From Rhexocercosporidium sp. MPI-PUGE-AT-0058 (lineage: Eukaryota > Ascomycota > Leotiomycetes > Helotiales), in NCBI GenBank assembly GCA_020746875.1, contig JAGTJL010000014.1, positions 1,426,001 to 1,490,000 of the forward strand: a stretch of DNA of 64,000 nucleotides, given 5' to 3'. The position numbers and the translations under genes were made by a program. Position 1 is the first letter of the stretch; each line of letters opens with the position of its first letter. The notes below the pieces were generated by a model, which saw only the letters and a program-made list of their open reading frames with translations, searched no databases and was not told the DNA's origin. This document shows, piece by piece, positions 58,537 to 64,000 of the stretch.

Positions 58537-60830
58537 GAGCTAGTTTCCATTAGCGTTAACTAGAAGCAATTTGTCCTAGGTAAATTACAATTCGAATTAG
58601 TTTGTCAAGGGACCTATCACTTAGGAAAGACGGCGAACTGCTTTGCCATCTTACAGAATGCTACGCTCCTATCAGAGCTTGACGTCAACACGAGACTTCG
58701 TGTATTCTTCATGAACTTAATGGAGTAAAGTTTATCAAAGTGGTAGTGATTGGAGGAGTCGTGGCGGGGAGCGCTTGGGACGAACATTCGTCCCACGATC
58801 CACGGAATCTTTTGATGCGCATGAAGAGACACATGCATACAATAATCCCCACATGTGTTTACCATCAATTCCAGTCAACACCGATTCTTAGATGCTATTT
58901 CAACGCAATGTTCTATGCTTTAATAGATGATCTCGTTGGCCTTGATGGATCCTGAATTTCCTTCCGCAGTAATACACGTCTGCTTGTTTGACTGTTAAAA
59001 GTGGCAGCTGTGAAACATACCAAATTAAGTTTCGCCAGAATAGCAACGAAATAGTTTCTTCTTACTTTTGTACATTTCCTTGCGCCTGGTCATACTAAAG
59101 TCCGGGATACTTAAATTACAGGAAGTTAAGTTTGGGGAAGTACGTACTGTATCCTGATCAGCTTGACGAACATGATGCCGTTTGATGAATTTGTTATTAA
59201 GCATGAAATACTTCCTTTGATTTACGCAAATCACCATCCTAAGATACAGTATTTCTTATTTGTCCTCATGTCCTTACTTGTCCTCATGACATAAATCTCG
59301 GCTATCCCGCCTTTCGATTTCCAATCATCTTGCATAATCTTTGAAATTAAGTAGATGGCAAGTCCGCGTGGGCAGCATTCATCGTCATCCTCTCCTATCT
59401 ACGCCCTCATTCATCTTGCCAGTAGGCTTGGCGACTCTGAATAAGAAGTTTCGAGCTCCCTTTCATGAGAATTGAGTTATTTCTTTAGCATCACTTGAGG
59501 AGACGTGACGAAGATTCCTGGCTTGGCACGGTTCCCTGCAGCTACGAAAAGTCGCCAAGGAATCCCATCAACCCAAAAACTCAGTTAAACAGCGTACCTA
59601 AGTAATTTATGCTCCAGTGTGGCAAGTTTGGGCAGTGGGATAAGTGCCCCCACGTGGTAAGATTAAGAATTTAGTATCTTTATACCGGTTTATAACTAAG
59701 CAGAAACTCTTGGCTGTAGTGTAGGATTCGGTCTGTATCTTTCTGGTCTGTCTTGAAACGAGTTGTCTTGGCGAGTCGTACGATTCTAGGAAACCCCGGA
59801 TGACCCGCCACTCAGGTCGAATTAAGGTTTTGTGTTTCTGCAAGGCTTAATTGGACGGAATCCGGTAGCGTCAGATTTTCGTCAAACTGACAGGTGCCAG
59901 TGAGGCGGGTAAATCTTGGCCAGCTGAAAAGGGTAACCTGGGTAAATACCGGCGTATTCGGGACCCAGGAGTGGCCAAGCATTTATACGCTTGATAAAAC
60001 CTTCAATGCTTCGTTTTCGTGGCTATGGTTAAAGTTAGATCAAGGGATGAGATGGAATGACAAATGTGGAAAACTTTGTACGCGAGGTCGCGAGTTCAGA
60101 TGAACGTAACTGAGACGAACGATTGGGGTTATCCAACGTCCCGCATATTGACTTGCGTACTCATTCTTTTTTTTTTTATAGATTATTGGGGGTAATAGAG
60201 ATAGTCTGTAATTCCACAATAGGCTCCTCAAGATCGGTAATTACTCTAGGGACAATCGCATTTCCGCTGCACATAGAGAGGAATCACTATTAATCATGAA
60301 ATGGGTGTCCTCTAGATTGGCGTCGATGCCGAACACGCTGTCTATTCGGCCGAAGTATCTCGCTTGACGGCATTTGCTGATAATTTTGATTTTTGCGCCA
60401 AGATACGAACAGGAGGATATCCAATGCCCACTCAATTATGCTCAGGCATAAACACAAATCATGAAATGATGTTCTTGTCAAGGAGTTCTCCGTCGGCATT
60501 CTCCTTCAGACGGAGACTAACCAACATCTGTCGGGATCCCTCGCCAAGAATCTCAAGACGACCAGTGAGCCATTGCCATGGCCTTGGTTCTCCTTTACAT
60601 CTGACCTAAGAAAGTCAAACAAAGAAACGTCACTCATCGGCCGAGCTTCCGAGAGTCGGGTTCCCCAAGACTCTCGTTCTCAAACACATATTGGGGTGTT
60701 TTCTGTGAGCATAAGTATCTCTGAGAACCTCAAAAGGTTGAATCATGCCACTACAGCTTAACATAGTCTCCTCACAGCATTAATTTTACCCCACACGTTC
60801 TTTAACACGCACTCAAAACCTACCTACACA
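58537..60830. other. Long non-coding stretch
   Basis: About 2.3 kb. Short open frames only, none with a domain. Two copies of ACTTGTCCTCATG-like sequence lie at about 59255-59290, and a T9-10 run at about 60169-60178. No tRNA or other RNA gene could be recognised. Confidence 0.5.
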
Positions 60831-61741
60831 ATGATGTTCCGTGCCCTTGTCAGCCTGGCAGCCGTTACATCGGTCCTCGCTTGCCCTCAACATGATTTCA
60901 ACACCCGGGCTGTCGGTATCGAGAAGCGTGCAGACGGCGCCAGTGACTGGGCCTATGCAACCTCGAACACTTGGGGAGCGACTGATAGTAAGTTTTCTCA
61001 CTAGACGATCCAAATTGAGCGTTCCTAATAAGCCCAGACGACACTGTCTGCCAAAGCGGCATGACCCAATCTCCAATCAACCTCCCATCTGGCCTTTTCT
61101 CATGGAATCATGCACCAACTTTCAAGTACTCGTCTCGTGTTTCTGGAACACTCTACAACTGGGGATACGGTCCAAGCTTCTCACTGAATAAAACGAATGG
61201 CGTTGACTACTCTGCCAACCCGTCCTTTAAATTTGATGGCGAGACTGTCTATTTGCTTTCTTGGGTAACTTTCTTCTCGTCTTCGTAAAGACCATCCTCT
61301 GATAGATCCATGCAGCACACCCACGCTCCATCCGAGCATCTCATCGGCGGTTCTCGTACTCGGGCCGAGCTTCACCTAGTCCACGGCGATGCTTCCGGCA
61401 CACCACGAGGCGTCATCGGTCTTCGTATCAATCCATGCGCAAACAAATCCTCGAACTTCCTCGCCCAATTCATCTCTCAAATCCCCGGTCATGCCTCCAG
61501 CACACGAACCCCAATCGACTCGCTCGACATGTCCCTCGCCCTAAGCGAAGTTGGCAACTTAAAGTTCTTCTGGACATACAAAGGTAGCTTGACCACCCCA
61601 CCTTGTAGCGAGGGACTGCGATGGTGGGTTGCTGGAAAGGTCTTGGAGGTCAGCGATGCGCAGATGCAGGCTTTACTGAGTGTCAGTCTATATAGTGCTA
61701 GGGTAGAGCAAATGGTTTGGAACCATGCTATCAATGCTTAG
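60831..61741 (+). CDS. Secreted alpha-class carbonic anhydrase
   Basis: Exons 60831-60987, 61038-61264 and 61316-61741 give 269 residues. The signal peptide is MMFRALVSLAAVTSVLA, followed by a short pro-region ending in EKR, a Kex2-type site. The alpha-CA core has GMTQSPINLPSG, then HTHAPSEH with two zinc-binding His and the SEH turn, AELHLVH with the third zinc His, and KGSLTTPPCSEGLRWWV with the conserved Thr-Thr-Pro-Pro-Cys block. The early Cys in VCQSGMTQSP can pair with that Cys. The enzyme hydrates CO2 reversibly outside the cell or in the wall. The first Met codon of two in tandem was taken. The last acceptor (61315) was chosen because it restores HTHAPSEH in frame; a more upstream AG would not. 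Confidence 0.93.
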
Positions 61742-63128
61742 GTGTCGCAATAAGGAGTGATAGAGTTGCTGGTGTTGAGTTGGGCCGGTAGAGGTGGGTC
61801 TGTTTGGGAAGCTGATCGGGGTAGCATGTTTGGTTCTTCATGTATATATATTCTAACACCAGTATGTCAATTGACGCTTAATATCATCAAGATTGTCTTC
61901 GTCAGAGATTCTATGCTACGAGGAAGAAGAAAAAACTCCCCACTAGCCGTGGAAGACGAGGTTTTCGAATTCAAGACGAGTAAGTCGTGGAAATTATGTG
62001 GATCTGCAAATTTCTCGCACAAGAGAAGATGATTCTTGGTTCTGAGTCGCAGCTGCATAGTTTTGTTGATGCCTACGAATACTCAAGTGATCAGCCTAAA
62101 ATAGCTCCTCCTTTTCGCTTCCTCGCTTAACATAAACAAACATAATTATGAGTACAGTTAAGCGGCACCACCCTCTGCATTACAACGCAGAGCAGTCTTC
62201 GGGCCTTGTAGAGATAAGATAACATAACATGTAGATTACTGGCCGGGGCACTACCCACAATATATCGCGAAAGTTGATATAAATATTTCACCCCGCACGT
62301 TTAAGCACTCGTAACGCCTAAGTCGCCCACAGCGTGGGTAGCGATGCTAGCAACTGTGTCGTTCTCCGTGAATACGTTCCAAGCATCATCCTATCGCTTT
62401 AATCATCATGTTCTCAGCCCAAAGGCGGAGGCCATTTCATCACTGCTAAGTAGCCAAGCCTTCACTACCCACCCTCAGACTACCTATCATTTCCCGAATT
62501 GAATTGATCCAGAAACTGCACTGGCGGCATACAAAAAGTGAGTCTCACAAAATCTTCACAGAATGAATGCAATCCCAAAAGAATTTTCGGATATCAGAAC
62601 CTTCCATTCCACTATGTATCTATCCTATTCACCCTCAAGAATCTATCCATCCCTCTCACTTTTTCGTGCTAGAAAACTGGCCACACCTTTTAATCAACCC
62701 CTCAACCCGTCTCCCGTTGAAGGAAAACTAGAACCCAACCACTCCCACCCATACCTGTTGCTCATCGCTGATGTTGAATGCGTGAATCTATCGAGAAGAA
62801 TCAAGTGAAAAATGCAACCCAATGCTATGCTATGCCGCGCTTCTCTATGCTGTCTGTGCTACGGAAAGCATCGCTGATGCAAAATGAAGAATGAAAAATG
62901 ATGAAACGCGGAGATAATTCGTCGATCAGTTGCAAGCATGCGAAACCGAAAGACGGATGGATGGCATGCTCGAGCGGGCTATGTGTTGATATTCCCTTCC
63001 TCGAAGTGACTCAATGAGAGGATTTTCAACATACCACGACTCATCGCCCATGAAATCATGAGATCATGACAGAGAAACTTCCTATCGAAAGACGATCGTC
63101 TCAATGAGCAGCCATCGATCCCCGGGTC
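61742..63128. other. Non-coding stretch, convergent 3' flanks
   Basis: Between the carbonic anhydrase gene and the minus-strand gene at the right edge. Only short frames (81 codons at 62563), no domain. Confidence 0.5.
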
Positions 63129-64000
63129 CTATCGAGAAGCACGAGAACTCCGAGAGCCCCGAGCACTGGAAGATATCCCAGCACTATTGAAGCCCGCCGC
63201 AGCCGCATCCAAGTGCTCATTGCTGATACCCGGCATAACACTACCACGAACAAAGACAGCCTCCTCGACCTTTCGGAGTCGCTCGGCAATGATCTTGTTA
63301 CGCTCGCGATCCAGCTGTCCAACGGCCCAGCCTTGAACCTTGGCAGGGACGCTCAAATTCTCAGGCAGGTACTTGATGTCCCAGTCTGTGAAGCCGAGGT
63401 CGTAGAATGGGAGGACGTGGTGCAGTTGGGCCATGGTGAAGGGCATGCGTTGGGAAGCAGGGATGCGGAGGATAATGCTGAGGTGAGTGAGGTTGGTGAA
63501 GGTGTGGATGTAATCGACGAGCTTCTTGATGAAGACGAAGTCCGAGGAGGTTTGTGCTGGGCCAGCGGGTGGGGTGATGCTGAGTTGGGCGACAGGTCCT
63601 GCGCTTGACATTGGACTTAGGTCAGCTGGGTTGTTGGATGGAGGGAAGGCGAGAGTGACAGTCAGACGCTTGGTATAGGTTACGATGTCTGGACCAAGTG
63701 ATTGGAGGACATCGAGCGGGGTGACTGTTATGGTCAGTTAGCTTGCTCAGATCCACATGGAAAGGTCTTGAATAGCTTGCCTTCACGCTTGGTCATCACA
63801 GTGGATTTTACAGTCTCATCAGGGATAACCACGGTCTCCTTTGCTGCCTTTGCCTTGGACTTACCCTTACCCTTTCCCTTCTTACCCTTAGGCTCATCAA
63901 TCTTGGCAGTTGCAGATTGAATCTCCTCTTCTGGTGTCTTAATCCGGACTTCGATGTCAATGAAGTTCTTTCCGAGGCAGTCTTCCTTCTCTTGAGCAGT
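63129..64000 (-). CDS. Unrecognised conserved-looking protein, partial at right edge
   Basis: Two exons are visible, beyond 64000 to 63781 and 63724-63129. The join uses a GC donor (GCAAGC) and an AACAG acceptor behind a CTAAC branch site; the phase fits (phase 1). The first part has KGKKGKGKGKSKAKAAKE, a lysine-rich linker. The second, after VTPLDVLQSLGPDIVTYTKR, has ILRIPASQRMPFTMAQLHHV and LPFYDLGFTDWDIKYLPENL, then a charged helix (LDRERNKIIAERLRKVEEAV) and a Ser/Arg tail. No signal peptide, membrane helix or named domain is visible. The N-terminus is outside the window, so the family cannot be given. Good codon choice and clean splicing say it is a working gene. Confidence 0.65.

Noticed and set aside
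58537..60830. tRNA or other RNA gene in the long gap
   Set aside because: No paired cloverleaf arms with a GGTTCGANTCC-like T loop could be found by eye.

Overview
This is nuclear DNA of a filamentous ascomycete (Pezizomycotina). The evidence is short introns of about 45-100 bases with CTAAC/CTGAC branch sites, compact genes on both strands, Zn2Cys6 and fungal-type regulators, a septin, SFH5, PRP45 and PWP2. The mix of families fits Leotiomycetes, but that is an inference from general resemblance and not a test. Exon joins below were worked out by hand from splice signals and reading-phase bookkeeping.

Layout. 1-2722: a RasGAP-like gene running off the left edge (minus). 2.7-8.4 kb: sparse, with an APH-type kinase-like gene (4754-5974), a small His/Asn-Cys protein (6153-6635) and decayed repeat sequence. 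8.4-17.5 kb: the accessory core, made of a Zn2Cys6 regulator, a DHA2-type MFS exporter, a secreted protein built of three 40-residue repeats, and a divergently transcribed UstYa-family (DUF3328) gene. Precursor and UstYa share a 1.3 kb promoter region with a triple 30-base repeat; each copy carries a GATA site, and two more sites lie nearby. I read this as a candidate ribosomally made, UstYa-modified peptide (dikaritin-like) gene cluster. 17.5-23.8 kb: mostly non-coding, with one orphan membrane-anchored gene and a protoglobin gene. 23.8-30.4 kb: a Dal5-type transporter, a 3-hydroxyacyl-CoA dehydrogenase-like gene and a C2H2 plus MHR-domain regulator, which look like a small catabolic cluster.

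31-64 kb is mainly housekeeping: PWP2 and a septin (divergent), a mitochondrial PDH/BCKDH kinase, SFH5, a USP7-type deubiquitinase, an F-box gene with a decayed F-box relative beside it, a p24 cargo receptor, PRP45/SNW1, an ABCC transporter, a secreted alpha-carbonic anhydrase, and an unrecognised gene cut by the right edge.

How the accessory genes could work together (inference): the precursor enters the secretory pathway and is cut at repeated dibasic sites; UstYa, anchored by one membrane helix, oxidatively modifies the Tyr/Trp-containing core; the MFS protein exports the product; the Zn2Cys6 protein, and nitrogen state through GATA sites, control expression. No peptide product can be proven from sequence alone.
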